This document shows, in pieces, positions 28,268 to 37,278 of a stretch of 64,000 nt of DNA. The notes under the pieces were generated by a model. It ran no database searches. It was given only the letters and a program-made list of their open reading frames with translations, and had not been told where the DNA came from. A program made the position numbers and the translations under genes. Position 1 is the stretch's first letter. Every line of letters begins with the position of its first letter. Source of the DNA: Actinomadura spongiicola (GTDB lineage Bacteria; Actinomycetota; Actinomycetes; Streptosporangiales; Streptosporangiaceae); the NCBI RefSeq assembly GCF_003432485.1, contig NZ_QVNQ01000009.1, forward strand, positions 186,001 to 250,000, in the 5' to 3' direction.

Positions 28268-28861
28268 TCACCCGTGGATCGGGTAGGCGGCCTGGAAGGT
28301 CAGCCGCAGGTCGGCGGCGTCGCCGATGTCGGTGAGGAGGTCGTCGAGGGCCGCGTACTCCTCCCACGGCCGCCCGCCGGTCGCCCGGGTCATGTGGGCC
28401 ACGACGAGGTCTTCGAGGTCGGGGACGCGCCTGTTCTTCCACGCCTTGTCGGCGAGGCTCACCAGCAGGTCGTCGAGGGTGACGCCGGGCTCCGTCCAGG
28501 ACGCGTGCGTGGCCGCGAAGCGGGCGAGGTCGTCGTCGAACCCGTGGCGCAGCAGCAGGTCCCGGCCGGCCGGCTCGTGGGCCGAGCCGGGCCCGGACAG
28601 TTCGGCGACGTGCACGGACTTGCCGATGTCGTGGGTCGCGGCGCCGAACAGCACGGCCCGCCGGTCGACGCGCAGGCCGGGGTGGCGCCGCTGGATCCAG
28701 TCGGTGATCTGCCAGGCGACGTCGTGGACGAGCCGCAGGTGGGCGGCCAGCCGGGGCGGACAGTCCAGCGACCTCAGCAGCTCGGCCACCCGGTCGGGCA
28801 GCGGGCGCAGCGGAGGCTCGGCGGGATCGTTCAGAGCGTGGGCCAGCGCGGCGGACTCCAC
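28268..28861 (-). CDS. HD domain phosphohydrolase
   Basis: 197 residues. HD-superfamily metal ligands are visible: HLRLVHDVAWQ (first His), FGAATHDIGK (the HD pair) and a later conserved Asp in VSLADKAWKNR. Such small HD proteins hydrolyse nucleotides or related phosphates; the substrate is unknown. GTG at 28861. It is separated by only five bases from the next gene on the same strand, so the secreted protein gene and this one are likely cotranscribed. Confidence 0.85.
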   Translation of the reverse strand: MESAALAHALNDPAEPPLRPLPDRVAELLRSLDCPPRLAAHLRLVHDVAWQITDWIQRRHPGLRVDRRAVLFGAATHDIGKSVHVAELSGPGSAHEPAGRDLLLRHGFDDDLARFAATHASWTEPGVTLDDLLVSLADKAWKNRRVPDLEDLVVAHMTRATGGRPWEEYAALDDLLTDIGDAADLRLTFQAAYPIHG

Positions 28862-28866
28862 GGAAT

Positions 28867-29883
28867 TCAGAGGACGGAGATGTGGACGTGGTCGTAGTGG
28901 TTCTGGGTCACGCTGCCGCGGTTCTCCATCGTGCGCCAGCCGCCGCCGCTGCGCATGTCGTAGATGCGCTGCTTCCAGATGACGTACTTGATGCCGAGGC
29001 GGGACCCGTTGGCGATCACGTACTGGGCGACGCGGTCGCCGTGGGCCTGGGCGGACGCGCTCGGCATCCTTCCGCCGGTGCTCTCCATGAAGTCGCAGGC
29101 GCGGCCCGAGCCGTGGTCCTGCGGGTCGCCGGGACGGGCGCAGCCGATGGCCGGGAACGGCCCGAACCTGCCGTCGACCGCCAGCAGGACCGTGCGCATC
29201 CGCGGGGTCATCGAGTTCCCGATGATCGTGGACTTGGAGCCGCTCACCCCGTCGGGGCGGCCGCTCGGCGCCCGGGTCCGGGTGGCCTCGGGCTTGTACT
29301 TGGCGAGCAGCTTCTTCACGCGGGCGCGCTGGCCCTCCAGGTCCTCGATCTCCTTCTCGACGGCGTCCATCTTCTTCGCCGCCTCCTCCTGCGCCCGGGT
29401 GGCTTTGACCTTCAGGGCCTGGAGACTCTCTAGGCGGCGGCCGTTGTTGCGGCTGATGTGCTCGACGACCGCGGCGTCGTGGACGGCGCTGCCCGGCTCG
29501 GCCGAGGTGATGAGGGGGACGACGTCCAGTCGGCCGGTCATGTAGGCGCTGGACGCGAGGCGGGCGACGGTGGCTCGGGCGGTGTCGTACTCCCGTTGCG
29601 CCCAGGCGGCGTCCGCGGCGGCGCGTTCGGCGGCCTTCTTCGTCTCCTCCAGAAGGACGAGCTCGCCCCGGTACTCCTTCGACAACTTCGCGGCGCGCTT
29701 CTGGAGTTCGGCGTACTTCTTCTTGGAGTCCTTCGGTTCCTGCGGGAGACGCGCGGCACTCCCGGACGCCGGTGGAAGCGCGGCGGCGACTCCGACCGCT
29801 AGGGCGAGCGCCGCGAGGCGCCGTGCCGTCGTGCGTCCGCGCGAAGGGCGGGCCATGCCTGCGCGGGGATCGAGGGCCGCCAA
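28867..29883 (-). CDS. Secreted coiled-coil protein with ARB_07466-like C-terminal domain
   Basis: 338 residues. After a twin-Arg-containing basic start comes a signal sequence (LAALALAVGVAAALPPASGSA), then about 150 residues of Lys/Glu/Ala-rich coiled coil as in NlpC/P60-type cell-wall hydrolases. The C-terminal domain has CARPGDPQDHGSGRACDFM and ends QNHYDHVHISVL; the histidine/aspartate pattern resembles D,D-peptidase-like folds, so a peptidoglycan role is plausible but catalysis is unproven. TTG 29883 has AGGAGAG four bases upstream; ATG 29856 has no ribosome site, so TTG is preferred. Confidence 0.75.
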   Translation of the reverse strand: MAALDPRAGMARPSRGRTTARRLAALALAVGVAAALPPASGSAARLPQEPKDSKKKYAELQKRAAKLSKEYRGELVLLEETKKAAERAAADAAWAQREYDTARATVARLASSAYMTGRLDVVPLITSAEPGSAVHDAAVVEHISRNNGRRLESLQALKVKATRAQEEAAKKMDAVEKEIEDLEGQRARVKKLLAKYKPEATRTRAPSGRPDGVSGSKSTIIGNSMTPRMRTVLLAVDGRFGPFPAIGCARPGDPQDHGSGRACDFMESTGGRMPSASAQAHGDRVAQYVIANGSRLGIKYVIWKQRIYDMRSGGGWRTMENRGSVTQNHYDHVHISVL

Positions 29884-30010
29884 AGATCTCTCCTAGATAA
29901 CAACGCTCAAGATTGGCCGCACGCTACCACAAACGCCAATTAAGCCTCACAAGCTTCACGAAATTACACAGAGTGATGCAAATACTACCGAAGCCCGGCA
30001 CGCGAACGCG

Positions 30011-30042
30011 GGGGCCGGGCCGCCGTGTGGCGGTCCGGCCCC
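30011..30042 (-). terminator. Hairpin terminator after the HNH gene
   Basis: GGGGCCGGGCCGCC pairs with GGCGGTCCGGCCCC (one G-T) around a 4-base loop, 50 bases past the HNH stop and just beyond a 12-bp tandem repeat. Confidence 0.6.
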
Positions 30043-30043
30043 C

Positions 30044-30091
30044 GAGTCCGGCCTTGAGTCCGGCCGTGAGTCCGGCCTTGAGTCCGGCGCC
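30044..30091. repeat. Four tandem copies of a 12-bp unit
   Basis: GAGTCCGGCCTT, GAGTCCGGCCGT, GAGTCCGGCCTT, GAGTCCGGCGCC stand head to tail between the HNH stop codon and its terminator hairpin. Probably a slippage repeat in the 3' untranslated region. Confidence 0.8.
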
Positions 30092-30092
30092 G

Positions 30093-30533
30093 TCAGGATC
30101 CGACGAGCTCGTCCCAGCGCGGGATCCGCGGCGCGCTCAGCAGCCGCAGACCCGCCTCGGCGACCGTGCGGTCGCCCTTGCGGTTGTTGCACTTCCCGCA
30201 GGCCAGGACGGTGTTCTCCCACGTGTCGCCGCCACCGCGCGACTGCGGGTGCACGTGGTCGATCGTGTTGCCGCGCCCGCCGCAGTAGCAGCAGCGGCCC
30301 CGGTCGCGCAGGTACACGCCGCGCTTGCTCCAGGGCGGACGGCGACCGTGCCGCCAGCGCATCGCGACGTACCGGACGAGCCGCAGGACGCGAGGAACGG
30401 GGAAACGGCCGAAGGTACGGCCTTCCTCCGCCTCCTCGACGACCGCCACCTCGCGCACCAGCATGCGAATGGCGTGCCGCAGGTCCACCTTCTGCAGTGG
30501 CTCGTACGACGCGTTCAGGACGAGCACGTTCAC
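30093..30533 (-). CDS. HNH endonuclease family protein
   Basis: 146 residues. The N-terminus VLVLNASYEPLQKVDLRHAIRMLV is shared by a widespread family of small actinobacterial HNH proteins. The nuclease site reads RGRCCYCGGRGNTIDHVHPQSRGGGDTWENTVLACGKCNNRKGDR: two CxxC zinc pairs, the DHVHP HNH motif and the NNRKG end. Acts on DNA by family knowledge; specificity and role unknown. GTG 30533 has GGGAGG eight bases upstream. The start lies only 27 bases after the 3' end of a tRNA gene on the same strand, so it is probably cotranscribed with it. Confidence 0.88.
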   Translation of the reverse strand: MNVLVLNASYEPLQKVDLRHAIRMLVREVAVVEEAEEGRTFGRFPVPRVLRLVRYVAMRWRHGRRPPWSKRGVYLRDRGRCCYCGGRGNTIDHVHPQSRGGGDTWENTVLACGKCNNRKGDRTVAEAGLRLLSAPRIPRWDELVGS

Positions 30534-30560
30534 CGGGTCACCTCCCTAGCCCGCGTGCCG

Positions 30561-30631
30561 CTTCCCCGCCAGGATTCGAACCTGGACACCCGCATTAACG
30601 GTGCGGCGTTCTTCCGTTGAACCACGAGGAA
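30561..30631 (-). tRNA. tRNA-Asn(GTT)-like, with C33
   Basis: On the reverse strand the cloverleaf is complete: acceptor TTCCTCG/CGGGGAA (one T-G pair), D stem GTTC/GAAC with loop AACGGAA, anticodon stem CCGCA/TGCGG with loop CCGTTAA, variable GTGT, T arm CCAGG-TTCGAAT-CCTGG, discriminator G. GTT occupies 34-36, giving Asn. Position 33 is C rather than the near-universal U, and the D loop is short. No CCA is encoded. It is 70 nt plus discriminator. The HNH gene follows 27 bases downstream. Confidence 0.8.
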
Positions 30632-30756
30632 ATGCTTCGGCAATTATCGGCTTCCGAGCATTTCCCGGAAACCTCCATAAGAGTGCCGATACGGCCGGGT
30701 TCGGGGCAACGCATTTTCGGGTCCCCGCGCGGGCCTCCGGCGCGGGGGCGGTGCGC

Positions 30757-31737
30757 TCAGCGGGTGGGGAGGGCGGCGACGTCCGCCAGGTATTCCCGGG
30801 ACTCGCGCTCCACGCGGAAGCCGAGCTCCTCGTTGACGGCGAGCATGTGGGCGTTGTCGCCCGCGTTGTCGGTCTCGATCTCGCGGATCTCGGGCCGGGC
30901 GTCGGCCAGCCACCGCAGCATGGCCGCCTTCATCCAGATGCCGACGCGCCGGCCGCGGTGCTCGGGCACGACGGCGGTGTCGTACTGGGCGGCGCGTCCG
31001 GCGGCGCCGTGCGGCACGACGACCTCGGTGAATCCGGCGACGACGTCCCCGCACAGCGCGGCGACGGTGTACAGGTCGTCGCCGCGTTCGGCGACGACCT
31101 CCTCCGTCTCGCGGACGAGGTGCGCGTCCCAGGGCTTGCCCTCGTACTCGGCGAAGTCGGCCATGGCGTGCTTGGCGCGGGCGAGGGCCGCGGCGTGCTC
31201 GTCGGGCACCACGCCGCGCCAGCGGACGAGCCGGTACCCGGCGGGCCCGTCGGCGAGCAGCCACGCCAGCCGTTCCGCCGGGACGTCGTCCATCCTCAGC
31301 ACCATGCCCCGCAGGGTCAGGACGCATTCGAAGCCGTGCGACTCCAGGAACGGGACGGCCGGGGTGCCCGCGAGGACCTGGGAGATCACGCTGGTGCGGC
31401 CGTCGGCGCGCAGCCCCTCCGCGGCGGCGGCCAGCAGCCGCCCGCCGAGCCCGCGGCGGCGCAGCGCGGGCCGGACCTGGATGTCGACCTCGCCCGGACG
31501 TCCGGCGCCGGGCTCGCCGGGCAGCCGGACCGCGGCCACCCCGGCGAGGCGGTCGCCGTCGACCACCGCCCACAGCCGCCGCCGCGATCCGTCCTCGCCG
31601 GCGAGCAGGTGCCGCGCGGTGAGCCCGGGGTCGGGGGCCGGGTCGCCGGCGGGGCCCACGGCGTGGGCCACGGTGAGCACGTCGTGCCACTCCCGGAGCT
31701 GCGCGTCCGTCGGATCATCGATCGCGATGACGTCCAT
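30757..31737 (-). CDS. Tandem-domain GNAT family acetyltransferase
   Basis: 326 residues with two GNAT folds. The N-terminal one has the acetyl-CoA motif VRPALRRRGLGGRLL (R/QxxGxG/A) and the C-terminal one VVPEHRGRRVGIWMK followed by NAGDNAHMLAVNEELGFRV. Such double GNAT proteins are common in actinobacteria, some acetylating mycothiol precursors or aminoglycosides; the MshD layout is similar but the C-terminal sequence is not close enough to name. ATG 31737. No clear operon partner. Confidence 0.85.
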   Translation of the reverse strand: MDVIAIDDPTDAQLREWHDVLTVAHAVGPAGDPAPDPGLTARHLLAGEDGSRRRLWAVVDGDRLAGVAAVRLPGEPGAGRPGEVDIQVRPALRRRGLGGRLLAAAAEGLRADGRTSVISQVLAGTPAVPFLESHGFECVLTLRGMVLRMDDVPAERLAWLLADGPAGYRLVRWRGVVPDEHAAALARAKHAMADFAEYEGKPWDAHLVRETEEVVAERGDDLYTVAALCGDVVAGFTEVVVPHGAAGRAAQYDTAVVPEHRGRRVGIWMKAAMLRWLADARPEIREIETDNAGDNAHMLAVNEELGFRVERESREYLADVAALPTR

Positions 31738-31816
31738 CCGACTGTTGTACCTGATCGCCGTCCGCCGTGACCCGGCCCCCCGGCAACCCGCTATTTCGGT
31801 CGTGCGGGAACACGGG

Positions 31817-32800
31817 TCAGCGGTCCCGCGAGAACGCCTCCAAGATCCGCTCGGCGGCGAGTGCGGGGGTGAGGGCGCCGGCGGCGACGTCGCGCTCCAG
31901 CCCCGGCGCCACCCTGCGGACCTCCGGGTGCGCGTACAGGTCGCCGAGCAGGCGTTCGCGGACCATCGCCCAGGTCCAGCCGACCTGCTGGCGGCGGCGC
32001 CGCTCGTCCAGCTCCCCGGACTCGCGGAGCCGGTCCTGGTGTTCGACGAGCCGGGCCCACACCGTGTCCAGGCCGGTGCCCTCCTTGGCGCTGCACGTCA
32101 GGACGGGCGTGTCCCGGACGCGTTCGTCGCTGCGCAGCAGCCGCAACGCCCCGGACAGTTCGCGGGCGGCGCGTTTGGCCTCCAGCTGGTGCTCGCCGTC
32201 GGCCTTGTTGACGGCGATGACGTCGGCCAGCTCCAGGACGCCCTTCTTGATGCCCTGGAGCTGGTCGCCGGTGCGCGCGAGGGTGAGGAACAGGAATGAG
32301 TCGACCATTTCGGCGACGGTCGTCTCGGACTGGCCGACGCCGACCGTCTCGACGAGGACGACGTCGTACCCGGCGGCCTCCATGACGACCATCGCCTCGC
32401 GGGTGGCCCTGGCGACGCCGCCGAGCGTCCCGGCCGTGGGCGACGGGCGGATGAACGCGTTCGGGTCGCCGGCGAGGCGCTGCATCCTGGTCTTGTCGCC
32501 GAGGATGCTGCCGCCCGTCCGGGTCGAGGACGGGTCCACGGCGAGGACGGCGACCCGGTGCCCCGCGCCGGTGAGGCGGGTGCCGAGCGCGTCGATGAAC
32601 GTGGACTTCCCGACCCCGGGCACGCCGGTGATCCCGACGCGGCGGGCGTCCCCGGCGTACGGGGTCAGCTCGACCAGCAGCTTCTGCGCCAGCTCCCGGT
32701 GGTCGGGACGTGTCGACTCCACGAGCGTGATCGCCCGCGCGATCCAGGCCCGCGACCCGTCCCGCACGCCCGCCGCGTAGTCGTCCAGGCCGGGCTTCAC
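31817..32800 (-). CDS. meaB: Methylmalonyl-CoA mutase-associated GTPase
   Basis: 327 residues, G3E-family P-loop GTPase. Walker A GVPGVGKS at 59-66, VLAVDPSSTRTGGSILGDKTRM, the switch-like VLVETVGVGQSE and base-recognition NKAD are intact. MeaB loads and protects the B12 cofactor of methylmalonyl-CoA mutase. Its GTG overlaps the mutB stop by four bases (GTGA), so it is translationally coupled as the last gene of mutA-mutB-meaB. Full length for the family. Confidence 0.93.
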   Translation of the reverse strand: MKPGLDDYAAGVRDGSRAWIARAITLVESTRPDHRELAQKLLVELTPYAGDARRVGITGVPGVGKSTFIDALGTRLTGAGHRVAVLAVDPSSTRTGGSILGDKTRMQRLAGDPNAFIRPSPTAGTLGGVARATREAMVVMEAAGYDVVLVETVGVGQSETTVAEMVDSFLFLTLARTGDQLQGIKKGVLELADVIAVNKADGEHQLEAKRAARELSGALRLLRSDERVRDTPVLTCSAKEGTGLDTVWARLVEHQDRLRESGELDERRRRQQVGWTWAMVRERLLGDLYAHPEVRRVAPGLERDVAAGALTPALAAERILEAFSRDR

Positions 32801-35022
32801 CGCGCCGAATGCCCCAGTTCGGCGGTCAGCTCGTCCAGGAGCCCGATCGCGGCGTCGGCCAGCACGGTGCCCGGCGGGAAGATCGCGGCGGCGCCCGCGG
32901 CGCGCAGCGCGTCGAAGTCCCCGGGCGGGATGACGCCGCCGACGACGATCATGATGTCGGAGCGGCCGAGGGCGGTGAGCTCCTCGCGCAGCGCGGGCAC
33001 CAGCGTCAGGTGCCCGGCGGCGAGGCTGTTGACGCCGACGATGTGCACGTCCGCCTCGACGGCCTGCCGGGCGACCTCGGCGGGGGTCTGGAACAGCGGG
33101 CCGACGTCGACGTCGAAGCCGAGGTCGGCGAACCCGGTCGCGATGACCTTCTGGCCGCGGTCGTGGCCGTCCTGCCCCATCTTCGCGACGAGGATCCGGG
33201 GGCGGCGGCCCTCGGCGGCCTCGAACGCGGCGGTCGCCGCGCGGGCCTTCTCGATGGCGGTCACCCGTCCCGCCTCCTCCCGGTACACACCGGAGATCGT
33301 ACGGATCTGCGCGGCGTGCCGCCCGTACGCCTTCTCCAGCGCGCCGGAGATCTCCCCGACGGTGGCCTTGGCACGGGCCGCGTCGATCGCGAGGGTCAGC
33401 AGGTTGTGCTCCAGGCCGTCCGGGCGGGCGCCGTCCTCGGCCGCGGCGGCGGCGCGGGTCAGCGCGTCCAGCGCGGCCCGCGCCGCGGTCTCGTCGCGTT
33501 CCTCCCGCAGCCGCCGCAGCTTCTCGATCTGCCGGCCGCGGACGGCGGCGTTGTCGACCTTGAGGACGTCGATCGGCTGCTCGGTGTCCGGGCGGTACTT
33601 GTTGACGCCGATGACGGGCTGGCGGCCGGAGTCGATCCGGGCCTGGGTGCGGGCGGCGGCCTCCTCGATGCGCAGCTTCGGCAGGCCCTCGTCGATGGCC
33701 CGCGCCATGCCCCCGGCCTCCTCGACCTCGGTGATGTGGCCCCAGGCGCGGCGGGCGAGGTCGTAGGTGAGCCGTTCGACGTAGGCGCTGCCGCCCCACG
33801 GGTCGATCGTGCGGGTCGTCCCCGACTCCTGTTGCAGGACGAGCTGCGTGTTCCGGGCGATCCGGGCCGAGAAGTCGGTCGGCAGCGCCAGGGCCTCGTC
33901 CAGGGCGTTGGTGTGCAGCGACTGCGTGTGGCCCTGCGTGGCGGCCATCGCCTCGATACAGGTGCGGGCGACGTTGTTGTAGGCGTCCTGCGCGGTCAGC
34001 GACCAGCCGGACGTCTGGCAGTGCGTCCGCAGCGACAGCGACTTCGGGTTGCTCGGATCGAACGTCCTCACGAGCTTGGCCCACAGCAGCCGCGCGGCGC
34101 GGAGCTTGGCCATCTCCATGAAGAAGTTCATCCCGATCGCCCAGAAGAACGACAGGCGAGGCGCGAACGCGTCGATGTCCAGGCCCGCCTCGCGCCCGGC
34201 GCGGATGTACTCGACGCCGTCGGCGAGGGTGTAGGCCAGCTCCAGGTCGGCGGTCGCCCCGGCCTCCTGGATGTGGTAGCCGGAGATGGAAATGGAGTTG
34301 TACTTCGGCATCCGCCGCGACGTGAACGCGAAGATGTCGGAGATGATCCGCATGGACGGCCGCGGCGGGTAGATGTAGGTGTTGCGGACCATGAACTCCT
34401 TGAGGATGTCGTTCTGGATCGTCCCCGCGAGCGCCTCGGGCGCCACCCCCTGCTCCTCGGCCGCCGCGATGTAGAGCGCGAGGACGGGCAGGACTGCGCC
34501 GTTCATGGTCATCGACACGCTCATCCGGTCCAGCGGGATGCCGTCGAAGAGCTGCCGCATGTCGTAGATGGAGTCGATCGCGACGCCCGCCATGCCGACG
34601 TCGCCGGAGACGCGCGGATGGTCGGAGTCGTAGCCGCGGTGGGTGGCCAGGTCGAACGCGACCGACAGGCCCTTCTGCCCGGCGGCGAGGTTGCGCCGGT
34701 AGAAGGCGTTGGACTCCTCGGCTGTGGAGAACCCGGCGTACTGGCGGATCGTCCACGGCTGTGTCGCGTACATCGCCGGGTACGGGCCGCGCAGGAACGG
34801 CGCGATGCCCGGGTAGGTGTCGAGGAAGTCGAGGCCGGCCAGGTCGTCCCCGGTGTACAGCGGTTTGACGCCGATGCCCTCGGGCGTGTCCCAGTCCTCG
34901 ACGGCGTCGCGTGTCGAGGAGGCGCTACCGACTCCGCCGCCCACCGCGGCGCGCCACCGTTCGGCGGCCTCGTCGGCGGGGGGAGGCGTCCCGAGGCCGA
35001 TCTCGCTGAAGTCGGGGATCAT
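32797..35022 (-). CDS. mutB: Methylmalonyl-CoA mutase large subunit
   Basis: 741 residues. The TIM-barrel has TIRQYAGFSTAEESNAFYRRNLAAGQKGLSVAFDLATHRGYDSD with the catalytic tyrosine and histidine regions, and SISGYHIQEAGATADLELAYTLADG. The C-terminal cobalamin domain carries DGHDRG near residue 615, whose His ligates cobalt, plus GVNSLAAGH and GGVIPPGD. It interconverts (R)-methylmalonyl-CoA and succinyl-CoA, feeding propionyl units to the TCA cycle or supplying methylmalonyl-CoA for polyketides. Its ATG overlaps the mutA stop (ATGA), enforcing balanced heterodimer synthesis. Confidence 0.96.
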   Translation of the reverse strand: MIPDFSEIGLGTPPPADEAAERWRAAVGGGVGSASSTRDAVEDWDTPEGIGVKPLYTGDDLAGLDFLDTYPGIAPFLRGPYPAMYATQPWTIRQYAGFSTAEESNAFYRRNLAAGQKGLSVAFDLATHRGYDSDHPRVSGDVGMAGVAIDSIYDMRQLFDGIPLDRMSVSMTMNGAVLPVLALYIAAAEEQGVAPEALAGTIQNDILKEFMVRNTYIYPPRPSMRIISDIFAFTSRRMPKYNSISISGYHIQEAGATADLELAYTLADGVEYIRAGREAGLDIDAFAPRLSFFWAIGMNFFMEMAKLRAARLLWAKLVRTFDPSNPKSLSLRTHCQTSGWSLTAQDAYNNVARTCIEAMAATQGHTQSLHTNALDEALALPTDFSARIARNTQLVLQQESGTTRTIDPWGGSAYVERLTYDLARRAWGHITEVEEAGGMARAIDEGLPKLRIEEAAARTQARIDSGRQPVIGVNKYRPDTEQPIDVLKVDNAAVRGRQIEKLRRLREERDETAARAALDALTRAAAAAEDGARPDGLEHNLLTLAIDAARAKATVGEISGALEKAYGRHAAQIRTISGVYREEAGRVTAIEKARAATAAFEAAEGRRPRILVAKMGQDGHDRGQKVIATGFADLGFDVDVGPLFQTPAEVARQAVEADVHIVGVNSLAAGHLTLVPALREELTALGRSDIMIVVGGVIPPGDFDALRAAGAAAIFPPGTVLADAAIGLLDELTAELGHSAR

Positions 35023-36845
35023 TCGTTCACTCCCAGGTCACGGAGGGTGGTCTCCAGCACGTCGATCGCGTCGCACCCCGCGTACAACGTGCGGTCGACC
35101 CCCTCGTAGGTTCCCTTACCCGCGAGCCAGACCTTCACCGCGCCCGCTTCGCGCAGGATCCGCGCCGTCTCCGCGGCCCGATCCTCGTACAGGTCGTCGC
35201 TGGAGCAGATGCAGGCGACGGTCGTCCCGGACGCGCCGAACTCCTCGGGCGCGCCGGTGACCGTCTCGACGCCGCCCGCCTGGAACAGGTTCGCCGCGAA
35301 CGACGCGCGTGCCGTGTGGACGGCGATGGGCCCGAGCGTCGCGAGGAAGACCCTGGGGCGGGCGCCGGTCACCTCGGTGTGGGCGTCGGAGCGGTCGCGG
35401 AGGGCCTCGAAGTCCTGCGCGTAGGCGACGACGGGGAGCCCCCCGCCGGGCGCCGGCGGCGCCGGGACGCGGGCGGGGAGCGTCTCGGCGAGATGGGGGA
35501 ACTCGCTGACCCCGGTGAGCGGAGCCCTGCGCCGCGCGATGTCGGCGCGGCGCCGCGCCCAGGTCGCGGCGATCCGGTCCGCGACGAGGCCGGAGGCGAG
35601 GGCGGCGGCGAGACCGCCGGCCTTCTCGATCTCGGTGAACCACGCCCATGCGGCCCGCGCGAGCCCCTCGGTGAGGCTCTCGACATACCAGGACCCGCCC
35701 GCCGGGTCGACGACCCGGGCAAGGCTCGACTCCTCCAGCAGCAGGGTCTGGGTGTTGCGGGCGATGCGGCGGGCGAAGTCGTCCGGCAGGCCGAGACGGG
35801 CGTCGAACGGCTGCACGGTCACGGCGTCCGCTCCCCCGACCCCGGCGGCGAACGCGGCCAGGGTGGTGCGCAGCATGTTCACCCACGGGTCGCGGCGCGT
35901 CATCATCGCCGACGACGTCACGGCGTGGATCCGCGCCGACGTCCCGGCGGCGGCGCCGCAGACCTCGGCGACCCGCGCCCACAGCCGCCGGGCGGCGCGG
36001 AGCTTGGCGATCGAGGCGAACTGGTCGGCGTGCACGGCGAGACGGAACTCGATCTGGCCGAACGCCTCGTCCACGCTCAGTCCGGCGCCGGTGAGGGCGC
36101 GCAGGTAGGCGACTCCGGCGGCGACCGCCGCGCCGAGCTCCTCTGCGTCGGCGCCGCCCGCGTCGTGGTACGGCGTGCCGTCGGCGACGACCGCGCGCAG
36201 CCGCGGGAACTCCCGGACGCATCGCGCGGCCAGCGTGGCCGCCTCGTCCAGGGACCCGGGCGTGCCGGTGCGGGCCGCCAGCCCGAGCGGGTCGGCGCCG
36301 AGGTTGCCGGACGCCTCGGCCGTGTTCCCGCGCTCGGCGGCGAGGGCGAGGAACGCGTCCGCGGCCTCGGCCGTCCGTGTTCCCGCGTCCAGCGCGACGG
36401 GCGCGAGGTCGAGCAGGACGCCGCGCAGCGCCTCCGGCAGCGCGGCGACGGGCAGTCCGCCTTCGCCGCCGAGTCGCAGCCAGACCGACGTGGCGCCGTT
36501 CTCCAGGTCGGCGAGGATCGCGTCCCGGGTGACGGCGGGATCGGGATGCGCGTGGAGTTGCCGGACGTCCCATCCGGCCACCCCCTCCCCGTCCGGGCGG
36601 ACCTCTCGCAGGTACGGGGCGAGCCCGGGACGGCCCGGCGGGGCGTCCTCCCGGGTGTAGAGCGGGGCGATCGGAACCCCGTCGTAGGAGTCACGGGTCA
36701 GCAGGCCCTCGATCTCGTCGAGCGGCGTGTCGTCCGTCGCCGCGCCGGACTTGCGCAGCACCCCTTTGACCATCTCCCGCCACCGGTCACGTTCGGCCGG
36801 GGGGAAGGCGGCGGCCAGTTCGAGTCGCTCAGGCGGCACCGTCAT
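35019..36845 (-). CDS. mutA: Methylmalonyl-CoA mutase small subunit
   Basis: 608 residues. It keeps the barrel domain (IEFRLAVHADQFASIAKLRAARRLWARVAEVCG and TRRDPWVNMLRTTLAAFAAGVGGADAVTVQPFD) but its B12-like domain lacks the DxHxxG cobalt ligand motif, as expected for the non-catalytic partner. ATG 36845 (MTVPPERLELAAAFPPAERDRW) matches the family start. First gene of the mutA-mutB-meaB operon; about 150 bases of divergent promoter region separate it from the small membrane protein gene. Confidence 0.94.
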   Translation of the reverse strand: MTVPPERLELAAAFPPAERDRWREMVKGVLRKSGAATDDTPLDEIEGLLTRDSYDGVPIAPLYTREDAPPGRPGLAPYLREVRPDGEGVAGWDVRQLHAHPDPAVTRDAILADLENGATSVWLRLGGEGGLPVAALPEALRGVLLDLAPVALDAGTRTAEAADAFLALAAERGNTAEASGNLGADPLGLAARTGTPGSLDEAATLAARCVREFPRLRAVVADGTPYHDAGGADAEELGAAVAAGVAYLRALTGAGLSVDEAFGQIEFRLAVHADQFASIAKLRAARRLWARVAEVCGAAAGTSARIHAVTSSAMMTRRDPWVNMLRTTLAAFAAGVGGADAVTVQPFDARLGLPDDFARRIARNTQTLLLEESSLARVVDPAGGSWYVESLTEGLARAAWAWFTEIEKAGGLAAALASGLVADRIAATWARRRADIARRRAPLTGVSEFPHLAETLPARVPAPPAPGGGLPVVAYAQDFEALRDRSDAHTEVTGARPRVFLATLGPIAVHTARASFAANLFQAGGVETVTGAPEEFGASGTTVACICSSDDLYEDRAAETARILREAGAVKVWLAGKGTYEGVDRTLYAGCDAIDVLETTLRDLGVNE

Positions 36846-36999
36846 GTCCCGGATCGTAGGCGAGAGACCGAATGCGACTCTAAAGTGGGCCCGCCGATCC
36901 GTCGTCGAATGGGGGGACCGCCGATCACCGCGCGGGGGCGCGTTGCTAGAGTTCGGCGTCGTAGCCCCCACCGGAACCTCGTAGAGGGAAGACGAACGC

Positions 37000-37209
37000 A
37001 TGTCGACTGGCAGCCACGCCGGGCGCCCCAAGTCCTGGGTCGCGGTGACCATCATCTTCGCCGGATTCATCGTCGGCGGGGTGGGCATCACCCTGGGCCC
37101 GAACTGGGCGGTCTTCGGGGCGGGCGCCGCGCTGGCCGTGCTCGGCGGGATCGTCGCGCTGGCCGTCGACATCATGACCGACGTCGTCGTGGACGACCCC
37201 CGGCAGTAG
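37000..37209 (+). CDS. HGxxPAAW-like small membrane protein
   Basis: 69 residues, two transmembrane helices and a short acidic tail. The N-terminal HAGRPKSW is a divergent version of the HGxxPAAW motif that names this actinobacterial family of unknown function (the second G shifted, PAAW as PKSW). GAGGGAAG lies about 9 bases before the ATG. Confidence 0.75.
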   Translation: MSTGSHAGRPKSWVAVTIIFAGFIVGGVGITLGPNWAVFGAGAALAVLGGIVALAVDIMTDVVVDDPRQ

Positions 37210-37278
37210 CCCTCGGCGCCGCGGCGACGTACCTTCGAAGAAGGCCGCCTGCGTCGCTCCCAAGTCCGAGGTGGTGGG

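Noticed and set aside
30044..30091. Iteron-like origin or integration site
   Set aside because: Only four 12-bp units, no A+T-rich region or replication gene nearby, and the tRNA next to it has no duplicated 3' end or integrase.
32809..35109. Open reading frame of 766 codons antisense to mutB
   Set aside because: The sense strand has a full, conserved methylmalonyl-CoA mutase; the antisense frame is open only because of third-position G+C bias, and its translation matches no family.
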